From Paractinoplanes tereljensis (GTDB taxonomy: Bacteria; Actinomycetota; Actinomycetes; Mycobacteriales; Micromonosporaceae), in contig NZ_BOMY01000060.1 of NCBI RefSeq assembly GCF_016862435.1, positions 124,001 through 188,000 of the forward strand: a stretch of 64,000 bases of DNA, given 5' to 3'. The translations under genes and the position numbers were made by a program. A model generated the notes under the pieces. It was not told where the DNA came from. It worked only from the letters and a program-made list of their open reading frames with translations, and did no database searches. Below are positions 49,268-57,623 of this stretch, one piece after another (position 1 is the stretch's first letter; each line of letters begins with the position of its first letter).

Positions 49268-50997
49268 GTACGGCTTTGCCAGGCCTCCCACAGCTCGGCG
49301 TACCGGCCGTGGGCGGCCACCAGCTCGTCGTGGGTGCCCTCCTCCAGGACCGCGCCGTGTTCCAGCACCACGATGCGGTCCGCCGAGGCGGCCTGGGTCA
49401 GCCGGTGCGCCACCAACAGCGTGGTACGGCCCCGGGTGGCGGCCAGCGCCGACTCCTCCAGGGCGCGCGCGCCCGCACTGCCGGCCTCGGCGGTGGCCTC
49501 GTCCAGAATGGCCACCGCCGGGTCGAGCAGCACCAGCCGGGCCAGCGCCAGCTGCTGACCTTGCGCGGCGGTGAGCGGGTGCCCGCCCTCCCCCAGCACG
49601 GTCTCCAGTCCGTCCGGCAGGGCCAGCGCCCAGTCCAGCGCGCCGACCGTGTCCAGGGCGTCCCGGACCAGCTCCGCGGGCGCGTGCGGGCGGGCCAGCC
49701 GGACGTCCTCGATCAGCGGCCCGGCGAACACGTGCGTCTCCTGGCTGACCACCGCCACGGTGCCCGGGGCCAGCTCGTCGACCGGAATTCCGCCGGCCGA
49801 GGCCGTACCGCAAAGGGGCCGCAGGATGCCGGCCGCGATGGAGGCCACAGTGGTTTTTCCGGCGCCGGTCGAACCGACGAGCGCGACCCGCTCGCCCGGC
49901 GCGACCCGCAGGTTGATGTCCTGCAGCACCGGCACCCGCTCGTCGTAGGCGAAGCACACGTTGCTCAGCGTCAGGTCGGCCTTGTCGAGGCGGACCGTGC
50001 CGGCCGGCGCCACCGGCAGGGTGCCGACCCCGACCAGCCGGGCCAGGCCCGCGCCGGCCTCCTGGATCTCGTCGAAGGTGAACAAGATCATGCCGATCGG
50101 GTTGAAGAGCCGGTGGAACAGCACGGCCGTCGCCGCGGTCTCGCCGACCGTGACCCAGCCGGAGCGGACGAACCAGAAACCGGCCACCAGGATCGTCGCG
50201 AGCCCCACCAGCTCGGCCCGGTTGATCCGCCCGACGAACCGGGTGAACAGGGTGAACACGCCGATCGACAGGTCCCGGGCCCGGCCCGAGGCGTGCTCGA
50301 TGCCGGTGAGATGCCGCTGCTCGAGGCGGTACGCATGCACGGTGCGTACCCCCTGCAGACTCTCCATCAACAACTGACTTCGATCCGCGATCGCGGTCCG
50401 CTCCCGGGCGTAGATCGGCGCCGACCGCGGCAGGTACCAGCGCAGCGCCACCAGGTACAACGGCAGCGTCGCGACCCCGGCCAGGCCGAGCCGCCAGTCC
50501 AGGCCGAACATGGCGGTGACGCTGAGCGCGGCCAGCAGGACCGCCGAGATGACCGTGGGCAGCACCTCGGCCGCGGCCGTCCCGATCGCGGCGACGTCCG
50601 CGCCGACCCGGGACAGCAGGTCACCGCGGCCGGCCCGGTCCAGCACGGTGGCCGGCAGCCGCAGCGCGGTGGCCACGGTCTGCTCGCGCAGGGCGGCCAG
50701 GATGCGCTCGCCGAGCCGGCTCACCAGGGTGCTTGTCGCGCCGGTGGCGATCCCGCCGATGATCGCGGCGGCCACCACGACCGCCGCGATCGGCAGCAGC
50801 GCGGACGGCGACTCGCCGTCCCGGACCAGGTCGACGAGCAGGCCCAGCGCGGTCACCGGCACCACCGACGCGGTGGCCGCGACCAGCCCGGCCGCGGTGG
50901 TGACGGCCAGCTCGAGGCGGCGGGTGCGCAGCTGGGCGAGCAGCCAGCCACCGGTCTGCGCCGGCGTGGCGACGGGCAGGGCGGTCATGGCCGTCAT
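49264..50997 (-). CDS. ABC exporter half, with active Walker motifs but degenerate signature
   Basis: Protein of 577 residues: six-helix exporter membrane domain (residues about 20-310) and ATPase. Walker A GSTGAGKTT, Walker B VAILDEATAEAG and H-loop LLVAHRL are intact, but where LSGGQ is expected it reads LTAAQGQQ. Its partner at 50994-52517 shows the opposite pattern, so the heterodimer would have one working site. Starts within the end of the partner gene. Last gene of the iron-regulated operon; it may export a siderophore or take part in its uptake (IrtAB-like). Confidence 0.88.
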   Translation of the reverse strand: MTAMTALPVATPAQTGGWLLAQLRTRRLELAVTTAAGLVAATASVVPVTALGLLVDLVRDGESPSALLPIAAVVVAAAIIGGIATGATSTLVSRLGERILAALREQTVATALRLPATVLDRAGRGDLLSRVGADVAAIGTAAAEVLPTVISAVLLAALSVTAMFGLDWRLGLAGVATLPLYLVALRWYLPRSAPIYARERTAIADRSQLLMESLQGVRTVHAYRLEQRHLTGIEHASGRARDLSIGVFTLFTRFVGRINRAELVGLATILVAGFWFVRSGWVTVGETAATAVLFHRLFNPIGMILFTFDEIQEAGAGLARLVGVGTLPVAPAGTVRLDKADLTLSNVCFAYDERVPVLQDINLRVAPGERVALVGSTGAGKTTVASIAAGILRPLCGTASAGGIPVDELAPGTVAVVSQETHVFAGPLIEDVRLARPHAPAELVRDALDTVGALDWALALPDGLETVLGEGGHPLTAAQGQQLALARLVLLDPAVAILDEATAEAGSAGARALEESALAATRGRTTLLVAHRLTQAASADRIVVLEHGAVLEEGTHDELVAAHGRYAELWEAWQSRT

Positions 50998-52517
50998 CGC
51001 AGGACCGCCGCCCGGTAGGCGGGATCAAGGGCGGCCAGCGACGCGTGCGTGCCGGTGGCGACGATCTCGCCGTCCCGCAGCATCACCACCCGGTCGGTGA
51101 CCGCGAGCAGGGCCGGGCTGGTGGTGACGATCAGCGTGCCGAGCTGCGAGCCGGGGCGGTGCCGCAGGTCGCGGATGCCACGGGCGATGGAGTGCTCGGT
51201 GACCGCGTCGACCGCGGTGGTCGGGTCGTGCAGCACCAGCAGCCGGGGATGCGCGAGCAGCGCCCGGGCCAGGGCGAGACGCTGCCGCTGACCACCGGAC
51301 AGGGCCGAGCCGCGTTCGGCGATCGGGTGGTCGAGCCCGTCCGGGTGGGCGTCCACCACGTCGTCGGCCGACGAGGCCCGCAGCACCGCGTCCAGCTCGC
51401 GGTCGGCCGACAGCACGATGTTCTCCCGGATCGTGCCGGAGAACAGCTCCGGGTGGTGCGGCGCGACAAGCACGTCCGGCGAGCCGTCGTCGTAGCGGCC
51501 GACCAGTTCGGCGGCGTCGGCCTCGGCGACCACACCGAGGCATTCGCCGGTGGCGGGCAGGATCGGCGGGCTGCCGGCCGGGGCCGGCGCCGGGGACGAA
51601 CCGACCAGGTCGGCGATCCGGTCGGCGGAGGCCCGCGCGGTGGCGATCCAGCCGGGCGCGGCCGACAGCGTGCCGAACGGCTCCCCCAGGAACGCGGCCA
51701 GCCCGATCACGGTGACCAGCTCCCCCGCGCTGATCCGGCCGGTCAGCGCGAACCAGCCGGCCAGGATGGCGATGCCACCGGCCAGCAGGGCGCTGATGCT
51801 GTTCGACGCGGCCTGGAACAGGCCCTGGGTGCGGGCCGCCAGCAGGGTGGCGCGCAGCGACTCGCCGCTGACCTCGCGGTAGCGGGTGTCGGCGGCCTCC
51901 TGCGCGCCGATGCCGCGCAGCGGCCGCAGGCCGGTGACCAGGTCGGTGGCGACCGACGAGGCCCGGCCGGCGACCTCCTGCCGGGTGGCGATCCGCCGGG
52001 TGATCCGGGGTGCGGCCCGCTGCAGCGCGATCAGCACGAGCGGGGTGCCGAGCAGGACAACCAGGCCCAGCGGAACCGAGATGAGGCACAGCCCGACCGC
52101 GCTGACCGCCGTCGCCACCAGCGCGCCCACGATCCGCGGCACGTAGTCGAGCAGGTAGGACGCATGGTCGGCGTCGGTGGTGGAGATGGTCAGCACGTCC
52201 CCGGTGCGCACCTCGGCCCGCGGGTCGAGCACCTTCGCGGCCACCTCCAGGCGCAGCGCGTGCGACTCGTCGGCCAGGGCCCGCATCAGCTGCCGGGCCC
52301 CGTTCCGGTAGGCCGTGGTGAGCAGCAGGAACAGCAGGCAGAGCAGGCCCACCCAGGTGACCAGCCGGGACACCGAGCCGGTGGCCACGGCCAGGTCCAC
52401 GGTCTCGCCGATGACGATCGGCACGAACGTCTCGCACGCCTGGTGCAGGGCGATCAGCAGGCAGCCGGCCAGCAGCCGCCAGCGGTTACGGGCGATCGCC
52501 CGCCACAGGATGTTCAT
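50994..52517 (-). CDS. ABC exporter half without Walker A
   Basis: Protein of 507 residues. The membrane domain (about 10-300) is normal, but the ATPase domain is short: where the P-loop should be, it reads GVVAEADAAELVGRYDDG with no GxxGxGK[S/T]; Walker B is LLVLHDPTTAVD (His-Asp in place of Asp-Glu), and the H-loop reads VTTSPAL. The signature LSGGQRQR and the FSGTIRENIV Q-loop region are intact. It can only supply the signature half of its partner's site. ATG start overlapping the stop of the 30-residue ORF. Confidence 0.87.
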   Translation of the reverse strand: MNILWRAIARNRWRLLAGCLLIALHQACETFVPIVIGETVDLAVATGSVSRLVTWVGLLCLLFLLLTTAYRNGARQLMRALADESHALRLEVAAKVLDPRAEVRTGDVLTISTTDADHASYLLDYVPRIVGALVATAVSAVGLCLISVPLGLVVLLGTPLVLIALQRAAPRITRRIATRQEVAGRASSVATDLVTGLRPLRGIGAQEAADTRYREVSGESLRATLLAARTQGLFQAASNSISALLAGGIAILAGWFALTGRISAGELVTVIGLAAFLGEPFGTLSAAPGWIATARASADRIADLVGSSPAPAPAGSPPILPATGECLGVVAEADAAELVGRYDDGSPDVLVAPHHPELFSGTIRENIVLSADRELDAVLRASSADDVVDAHPDGLDHPIAERGSALSGGQRQRLALARALLAHPRLLVLHDPTTAVDAVTEHSIARGIRDLRHRPGSQLGTLIVTTSPALLAVTDRVVMLRDGEIVATGTHASLAALDPAYRAAVLR

Positions 52518-52606
52518 GCTGTGCCTTCCTTAGACATGCCCTTCTGGCCCTCGCCTGCAGCCTGGGCGTGCAACTCACCGAAGTGCCGCTCGGTGCAGGC
52601 GGTCAT
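52514..52606 (-). CDS. 30-residue ORF coupled on both sides
   Basis: Starts at an ATG that overlaps the stop of the siderophore ATPase (ATGA at 52603-52606) and ends in a TGA that overlaps the ATG of the exporter gene (52514-52517). The peptide begins MTACTERHFGELH and ends GMSKEGTA; it has no hydrophobic helix. The AAGGAAGG ribosome-binding site for the exporter lies inside it. It could be a true small protein or only a translational bridge. No homologue is known to me. Confidence 0.5.
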   Translation of the reverse strand: MTACTERHFGELHAQAAGEGQKGMSKEGTA

Positions 52607-53385
52607 GCCGCCGCCCGCCCCGGGATGATCAGCGGCGTGCCGGCCACCGGGTCGGTGATGATCACGCAGGGCAGGCCGAACACGTCTTCGATCAGCTCGG
52701 CGGTGATCACCTCGCCCGGGTTGCCGCGCGCGACGATCCGGCCGTCCTTCATGACGATCAGGTGATCGGCGTACCGGGCGGCTTGGTTGAGGTCGTGCAG
52801 CACGGCGACCATCGTGGTGCCCTGCTCCCGGTTGAGCCGCACGCACAGCTCTAGCAGGTCGATCTGGTGGGCGATGTCGAGGAACGTGGTCGGCTCGTCG
52901 AGCAGCACGATCGAGGTCTGCTGGGCGAGCACCATGGCCACCCAGACCCGCTGCCGCTGCCCGCCGGACAGCGTGTCGACAAGCTCGCCGGACAACTCGG
53001 TGACGCCGGTCGCGGCCATCGCGGACACCACCGCCTCCTCGTCGGCCGCGGTCCACTGCCGGATCAGGCTCTGATGCGGGAAACGGCCGCGGGCCACCAA
53101 ATCTGCCACGATGATCCCGTCCGGGGCGATCGACGATTGCGGCAGCAGTCCCAGCCGTCTGGCCACCTGCTTCGCCGGTTTGCCGTGAATGTCGGCGCCG
53201 TCCAGCAGTACCGTGCCCAGCTTCGGTTTCAGCAGCCGGGCCAGCGCCCGCAGCAGGGTGGACTTGCCGCACGCGTTGGGTCCGATGATCGCGGTGAACC
53301 GGCCGTCCGGCACCTCCAGATCGAGGTGCTCGCTGATGATCTTCCGGTCGTACCCGACGGTGATGTCGCGCGCGGCGAGACTCAC
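52603..53385 (-). CDS. Iron-siderophore ABC transporter, ATPase
   Basis: FepC/FecE-type ATPase of 260 residues: Walker A GPNACGKST, signature LSGGQRQR, Walker B IVLLDEPTTFLD, H-loop VAVLHDL. GTG start overlapping the stop of the permease gene. Energises ferric-siderophore import with the two FecCD permeases. Confidence 0.94.
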   Translation of the reverse strand: MSLAARDITVGYDRKIISEHLDLEVPDGRFTAIIGPNACGKSTLLRALARLLKPKLGTVLLDGADIHGKPAKQVARRLGLLPQSSIAPDGIIVADLVARGRFPHQSLIRQWTAADEEAVVSAMAATGVTELSGELVDTLSGGQRQRVWVAMVLAQQTSIVLLDEPTTFLDIAHQIDLLELCVRLNREQGTTMVAVLHDLNQAARYADHLIVMKDGRIVARGNPGEVITAELIEDVFGLPCVIITDPVAGTPLIIPGRAAA

Positions 53386-54416
53386 TGCTTCCTCCCCTGC
53401 CTGAGCAACAGCCAGGCGAAATAGGCCCCGCCGACCGCCACGGTCACGACGCCGACCGGCAGTTGGGTGGGCGCGAACGCGTGCAGGGCGAGCCAGTCGC
53501 TGACGATCAGCAGCAGCGCGCCCATCGCCGCGGCGGGTGCCATCGCGACGCCCGGCGTGCCGGTCAGCCGCCGGGCGAGCTGCGGGGCGGCGAGCGAGAC
53601 GAAGGAGATCGGCCCGGCCGCGGCGGCCACGGCCGCGGTCAGGGCCACCCCGATGACCAGGTACGCGAGGCGAGCGCGCTCCACCCGTACGCCCAGCGCC
53701 GCCGCCGCGTCCTCGCCCATCTCCAGCAGCGACAGCCGCGGGCCCATCGCCACCAGCACCACCGCCAGCACCCCGAGCACCACCGCGACCGGCCCGACGC
53801 TGCGCCAGGCCGCGTTGTTGAGGGTGCCCTGCCCCCAGATCGAGACGGCCAGCGCGACGGTCAGGTCGGCCCGCATGATGAACCACTGGTTGACCGAGGT
53901 CAGCACGGCGCCGATCGCGATACCCACGATGATCAGCCGGAAGCCCTGCACCCCGCGCCGGTAGGCGAACAGGTACACGGCGGCCGCGGTGAGCAGCCCG
54001 CCGACCAGCGCCCCGGCCGCGGTGACGTAGTAGCCGGTGCCGACGGCCACGGTGGTGACCAGCACCCCGGTTACCGCGCCGGTGTTGAACCCGATCACGT
54101 CGGGGCTGCCCAGCGGGTTGCGGGTGAGCGCCTGGAAGATCGCCCCGGCGATCCCGAGCGCCGCCCCGAGGATCAGCGCGAGCAGCACCCGCGGCAGCCG
54201 CCACTCGACCACCACCAGGTGATAGGCGCCCGAACCCTGCCCGGCGAGCGCCTTCAGGACGTCCACCGGCGGGATGTCGACCTCGCCGGTGCCGAGCGCG
54301 AGCACGGCGGTGGCCAGCGCGGCCAGCACCAGCACGGCGCAGACCACCAACGGGCGGACCGGGACGCGGGCGACCGGGCGCAGCACGATCGTGCGGCGGC
54401 CGAAGTCGAGACTCAT
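53382..54416 (-). CDS. Iron-siderophore ABC transporter, permease (FecCD family)
   Basis: Membrane protein of 344 residues with nine to ten helices. FecCD features: RLPRVLLALILGAALGIAGA, IFQALTRNPLGSPDVIGFN, AAGPISFVSLAAPQLARRLT and PVGVVTVAVGGAYFAWLLLR. Pairs with the product of 54413-55441. Start overlaps the upstream stop (ATGA). Confidence 0.94.
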   Translation of the reverse strand: MSLDFGRRTIVLRPVARVPVRPLVVCAVLVLAALATAVLALGTGEVDIPPVDVLKALAGQGSGAYHLVVVEWRLPRVLLALILGAALGIAGAIFQALTRNPLGSPDVIGFNTGAVTGVLVTTVAVGTGYYVTAAGALVGGLLTAAAVYLFAYRRGVQGFRLIIVGIAIGAVLTSVNQWFIMRADLTVALAVSIWGQGTLNNAAWRSVGPVAVVLGVLAVVLVAMGPRLSLLEMGEDAAAALGVRVERARLAYLVIGVALTAAVAAAAGPISFVSLAAPQLARRLTGTPGVAMAPAAAMGALLLIVSDWLALHAFAPTQLPVGVVTVAVGGAYFAWLLLRQGRKQ

Positions 54417-55441
54417 CGGGTACCGACCTTGGCCCGGCGGATCCACCAGATCAAGACCGGGGCACCGACGAACGCGGTGACGATGCCGACCGGCAGCTCA
54501 CCGGGCCGGATCACGACCCGGCCGACGATGTCGGCCGCCAGCAGCAGAACCGGACCGCACACCACGGTGTACGCGAAGATCCAGCGCTGGTCCGGCCCGG
54601 CGAACCCGCGCACCACGTGCGGGACCATCAACCCGATGAAGCCGATCGGCCCGGCCGCCGCGGTGGCCGCCCCGGTCAGCAGCATGACGGCCAGAACAGC
54701 CAGGAGACGGGTACGGCCGATGCCGGCGCCCAGCGAACGGGCCAGGTCGTCGCCGAGCGAGACGGCGTTCAGCGACCGGGCCACCAGCAGCGCCACCACC
54801 GTCCCGGCCAGCACGAACGGCAGGATGGTGCGGGCCACCTCGAGCGGCCGACCGGCGATCGTGCCGGCATCCCAGAAGCGCATGTAGTCGAACGCCCGCG
54901 GGCGGACCAGCCGGACCCCGGCCGAGATGCCGTCCAGCACCGCGCCGAGCGCGACCCCGGCCAGGGTGAGCCGGATCGGGGTGGCGCCACCCCGGCCGGC
55001 CGAGCCCAGCACGTACACGCCGAGCAGGGCGAACGCCACCCCGCCGAAGCCGAACCACAGGTACTGACTGACGTCGGTGCGGCCGAGGAAGCCGATCGCG
55101 ACGACCATGAACAGCCCAGCCCCGGAGTTGACGCCGAGGATCTGGGTGTCGGCGAGCGGGTTGCGGGTGACCGCCTGGATGACCGCTCCGGACAGTCCGA
55201 AAGCGACACCCGCCAGCAGTCCGAGAACTGTCCGTGGCACCCGCAGGTCGCGCACGACGGTCTGATCGTCGCCGGCGCCGTGGTGCACGAGGGCGTCCCA
55301 GACCGTGCCGGGGGCGATCGCCCGGGTGCCGATCGCGACGCTGAGCAGACAGACGAGGGCGAGAACGCCGAGCAGAACGGCCAGCACGGCGCCTCGCCGA
55401 AGGGCCGGGCGCGCATCGCTCACGGTGCGCGTCAAGACCAT
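54413..55441 (-). CDS. Iron-siderophore ABC transporter, permease (FecCD family)
   Basis: Membrane protein of 342 residues, FecCD family: RVPRTVLGLLAGVAFGLSGA, VIQAVTRNPLADTQILGVN, AAAGPIGFIGLMVPHVVRGF, ELPVGIVTAFVGAPVLIWWI. First gene of a six-cistron, fully overlapping operon (permease, permease, ATPase, small ORF, two exporter halves). An iron box lies five bases upstream of the ATG. Confidence 0.94.
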   Translation of the reverse strand: MVLTRTVSDARPALRRGAVLAVLLGVLALVCLLSVAIGTRAIAPGTVWDALVHHGAGDDQTVVRDLRVPRTVLGLLAGVAFGLSGAVIQAVTRNPLADTQILGVNSGAGLFMVVAIGFLGRTDVSQYLWFGFGGVAFALLGVYVLGSAGRGGATPIRLTLAGVALGAVLDGISAGVRLVRPRAFDYMRFWDAGTIAGRPLEVARTILPFVLAGTVVALLVARSLNAVSLGDDLARSLGAGIGRTRLLAVLAVMLLTGAATAAAGPIGFIGLMVPHVVRGFAGPDQRWIFAYTVVCGPVLLLAADIVGRVVIRPGELPVGIVTAFVGAPVLIWWIRRAKVGTR

Positions 55442-55445
55442 GACC

Positions 55446-55464
55446 GAAGGCTAGCCTAACCAAC
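55446..55464 (-). promoter_or_regulatory. Iron box of the siderophore transporter operon
   Basis: On the minus strand the site reads GGTTAGGCTA then GCCT within GTTGGTTAGGCTAGCCTTC, matching the iron-box consensus at 14 of 19 positions. TAGGCT within it fits a -10 for a near-leaderless transcript starting close to the ATG at 55441. Confidence 0.87.
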
Positions 55465-55515
55465 TTCGCCGGTCATGATCCGCGTGTGGGCTAACTCTCT
55501 GTAATGTCGGCCGCA

Positions 55516-55543
55516 TTGACTCTGCGTAGTTTTTGGCTAAAGT
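55516..55543 (+). promoter_or_regulatory. Sigma-70-like promoter of the SpeD-like gene
   Basis: TTGACT (55516-55521) and TAAAGT (55538-55543) with a 16-base spacer, about 45 bases before the ATG at 55590. This is one of the few near-consensus promoters in the window and lies outside the iron box. Confidence 0.6.
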
Positions 55544-55589
55544 CGTATGAGTCCGATTCACCCGGAAATGCCTGCCAGGAAGAAGTGAC

Positions 55590-55997
55590 ATGACGCTCGC
55601 GCTCCCGAACGCCATCACCCTCGGTAACGACACCATCGCGGACGACGCCGCTGCGTACCGTGACCTGGCGCCGATGATCCACCGTCAGCGACTGGTGGTC
55701 GAGGGCTACCCGACGTTCGTGATCACCGACGAGCACATCAAGGACTATCTGTCGAAGCTCTCGGTGGTGACCGACATGATCACGATCATCGAGCCGGTGA
55801 CCCACGTCAGCGAGATGTACGGCTGGGCCGGCTGGATCCACTGGGAGACCTCCGGCGCGCACTTCTACTCCTGGGAGCGCCCGGTCTCGTTCTTCAGCGT
55901 CGACGTCTACACCTGCAAGGCCTTCGACCCGGCCAAGGTCGTCGAGTTCACCGAGCAGTACTTCCGCACCACCGAGATCGTCGCGAAGGGGTTCTGA
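55590..55997 (+). CDS. SpeD-like (AdoMet decarboxylase fold) protein
   Basis: Protein of 135 residues that matches the small bacterial AdoMet decarboxylase: GWAGWIHWETSGAHFYSWER in the place of the G-x-S-G-x-V....E-S-H-x-x-x-H region, then VSFFSVDVYTCKAFDP, where the Cys of V-D-x-x-T-C (proton donor in SpeD) is kept. The Ser of ETSG could be the pyruvoyl precursor, but the spacing is two residues longer than in SpeD and the ESH order is lost, so activity is uncertain. It has its own promoter and is followed three bases later by an acyltransferase gene. No spermidine synthase is nearby. Confidence 0.65.
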   Translation: MTLALPNAITLGNDTIADDAAAYRDLAPMIHRQRLVVEGYPTFVITDEHIKDYLSKLSVVTDMITIIEPVTHVSEMYGWAGWIHWETSGAHFYSWERPVSFFSVDVYTCKAFDPAKVVEFTEQYFRTTEIVAKGF

Positions 55998-55999
55998 CC

Positions 56000-56836
56000 G
56001 TGTCGTACGACCTCGCCGCGAGCACCGTCCGGCTGCGCACCGCGGCCGCCCTGGCCGCGCACCCCTCGGCCGGCCGGTTCGTGGCCCTCGCGGTCGGGGC
56101 CGCCTCCCCGATGGCCGACGTGGCCCGCGACCTCGAACGGCAGGTCTTCGAGACGTCGTTCGGCAACGGCGCCGCCCAGATGGCCGCCGAATACCGGCGC
56201 TACGAGGACGACAGCCTGTTCTTCATCGTGCTCGACCGCAAGACCGGGATGCCGGCCGGCGCGGCCCGGGTCATCGACGGCGGCGGCAAGACCCTGGACG
56301 ACGCGCCCGACCTGATCGACACCTCGCTGTCGGCCATCGTCGCCGTGCACAACCTCGACCACGGCCGGATCTGGGACTTCGCCACCCTCGCAGTGCTGCC
56401 CGCGTACCGCGGTGGCCGCTCCGGACTGACCGTCAGCTCGCTGCTCTACCGGACCTTCCTGAACGCGGGCAGGCTGGCCGGCGTACGCCATATCGTCGCC
56501 ATGCTGGACCACCGCGCCCACCGCAACCTCAAACTGATCGGCGTGCGCTTCGCGCCGATGGCCGGCTCGGAGCCGTTCGCCTACCTCGGCTCGCCGAGCA
56601 CCGAGGCCCTGCACGTGCCGTTCGCCGAGCTCATCCCGTCGATCGCCGAGCAGGCCGCGCGGCTGGGCCGGTTCACCGGCGAGTTCCACGGCGAGATCCG
56701 GGCCCGCGGGGTGCGCCGGCTGATCACCCGCCGGGTCGCGGCCCGGGTCGCCGGGCAGATCGCCACCGGCGACGGCCTCGACGAGCACATCACGCTGCCC
56801 GGCCTGGACCGCCGTCAGCTGATCCGCCAGCGCTGA
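56000..56836 (+). CDS. GNAT-fold acyltransferase, autoinducer-synthase-like
   Basis: Protein of 278 residues. The middle (about 45-200) follows the plan of LuxI-type and related GNAT acyltransferases: ERQVFETSFGNGAAQMAAEY, DSLFFIVLDRKTGMPAGAAR, then WDFATLAVLPAYRGGRSGLT (the acyl-CoA/ACP loop) and MLDHRAHRNLKLIGVRFAPM. A helical C-terminal tail of 60 residues is extra. GTG start two bases after the SpeD-like gene, so the pair is one unit. The acceptor is unknown; LuxI enzymes use AdoMet, which is also the substrate of SpeD. Confidence 0.6.
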   Translation: MSYDLAASTVRLRTAAALAAHPSAGRFVALAVGAASPMADVARDLERQVFETSFGNGAAQMAAEYRRYEDDSLFFIVLDRKTGMPAGAARVIDGGGKTLDDAPDLIDTSLSAIVAVHNLDHGRIWDFATLAVLPAYRGGRSGLTVSSLLYRTFLNAGRLAGVRHIVAMLDHRAHRNLKLIGVRFAPMAGSEPFAYLGSPSTEALHVPFAELIPSIAEQAARLGRFTGEFHGEIRARGVRRLITRRVAARVAGQIATGDGLDEHITLPGLDRRQLIRQR

Positions 56837-56847
56837 GCCTTCTGGCT

Positions 56848-57582
56848 TTACCAGCGATCCAGGCGAGCGGACAGCACCGACAGCGCGGCCACCCCGGCGG
56901 TCGAGGTGCGCAGCACCTCCCGGCCGAGCCGCACGGCGGTCGCACCCGCGGCCTCGAACGCCGCCCGCTCGGCGTCGCTGATGCCGCCCTCCGGGCCCAC
57001 CACCAGCACGATCTCCCCGGTCGCCGGCAGCGTCGCGATGGACAGCCGCTCGGTCGCCTCCTCGTGCAGGACGAAGCCGGCCGCGGCCTCGGCCAGGCGC
57101 GCCGCCACCTGCTTGGTCGAGCAATCCGGATCGCCGCCCACCCGCGGCAGCCAGGAGCGCCGGGCCTGCTTGGCCGCCTCCCGGGCGGTCGAGGCCCACT
57201 TGTCCCGGGCCTTGAAGCCGCGGTCGCCGCGCCACTGCACCACCGATCGGGACGCCGCCCACGGCAGGATCTCGTCCACCCCGATCTCGGTCATCGCCTG
57301 CACGGCCAGCTCGCCCCGGTCGCCCTTGGCGATGCCCTGCACCACGACGAGCCGCGGGTCGGGTGCCGGCACGGTCGCCCGCCCGGTGACGGTGACCTCG
57401 ACGCTGCCCCGGCCGACCGCGGTGACCTCGGCGGTAGCGCTGCCGCCCCGCCCGTCGGCGAGCACGAGCACCTCACCCACCCGCAGCCGCTGCACGGTGG
57501 CGGCGTGATGCCCCTCCGGCCCGTCGAGGGTGTAGGCGGAACCGACCGGCAACTCGTCGACCAGGAACAGGGGTGCGGACAC
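56848..57582 (-). CDS. rsmE: 16S rRNA (uracil-1498-N3)-methyltransferase
   Basis: SPOUT methyltransferase of 244 residues that modifies U1498 of 16S rRNA with AdoMet. N-terminal PUA-like domain (GPEGHHAATVQRLRVGEVLV) and C-terminal knot: LVVVQGIAKGDRGELAVQAM, TEIGVDEILPWAASRSVVQW, REAAKQARRSWLPRV, IVLVVGPEGGISDAERAAFE, LGREVLRTSTAGVAALSVLS. Convergent with the GNAT gene. Confidence 0.95.
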   Translation of the reverse strand: MSAPLFLVDELPVGSAYTLDGPEGHHAATVQRLRVGEVLVLADGRGGSATAEVTAVGRGSVEVTVTGRATVPAPDPRLVVVQGIAKGDRGELAVQAMTEIGVDEILPWAASRSVVQWRGDRGFKARDKWASTAREAAKQARRSWLPRVGGDPDCSTKQVAARLAEAAAGFVLHEEATERLSIATLPATGEIVLVVGPEGGISDAERAAFEAAGATAVRLGREVLRTSTAGVAALSVLSARLDRW

Positions 57583-57593
57583 CCCCGGACCCT

Positions 57594-57623
57594 ATCGTCA
57601 GCCGCCCGATCGTCAGCCGCCCG
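57594..57623. repeat. 15-bp duplication at the kinase stop codon
   Basis: ATCGTCAGCCGCCCG occurs twice in tandem (57594-57608 and 57609-57623). The second copy holds the TGA stop and last Gly codons of the kinase gene; the first is a copy just beyond it, with its own stop in register. Confidence 0.85.
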
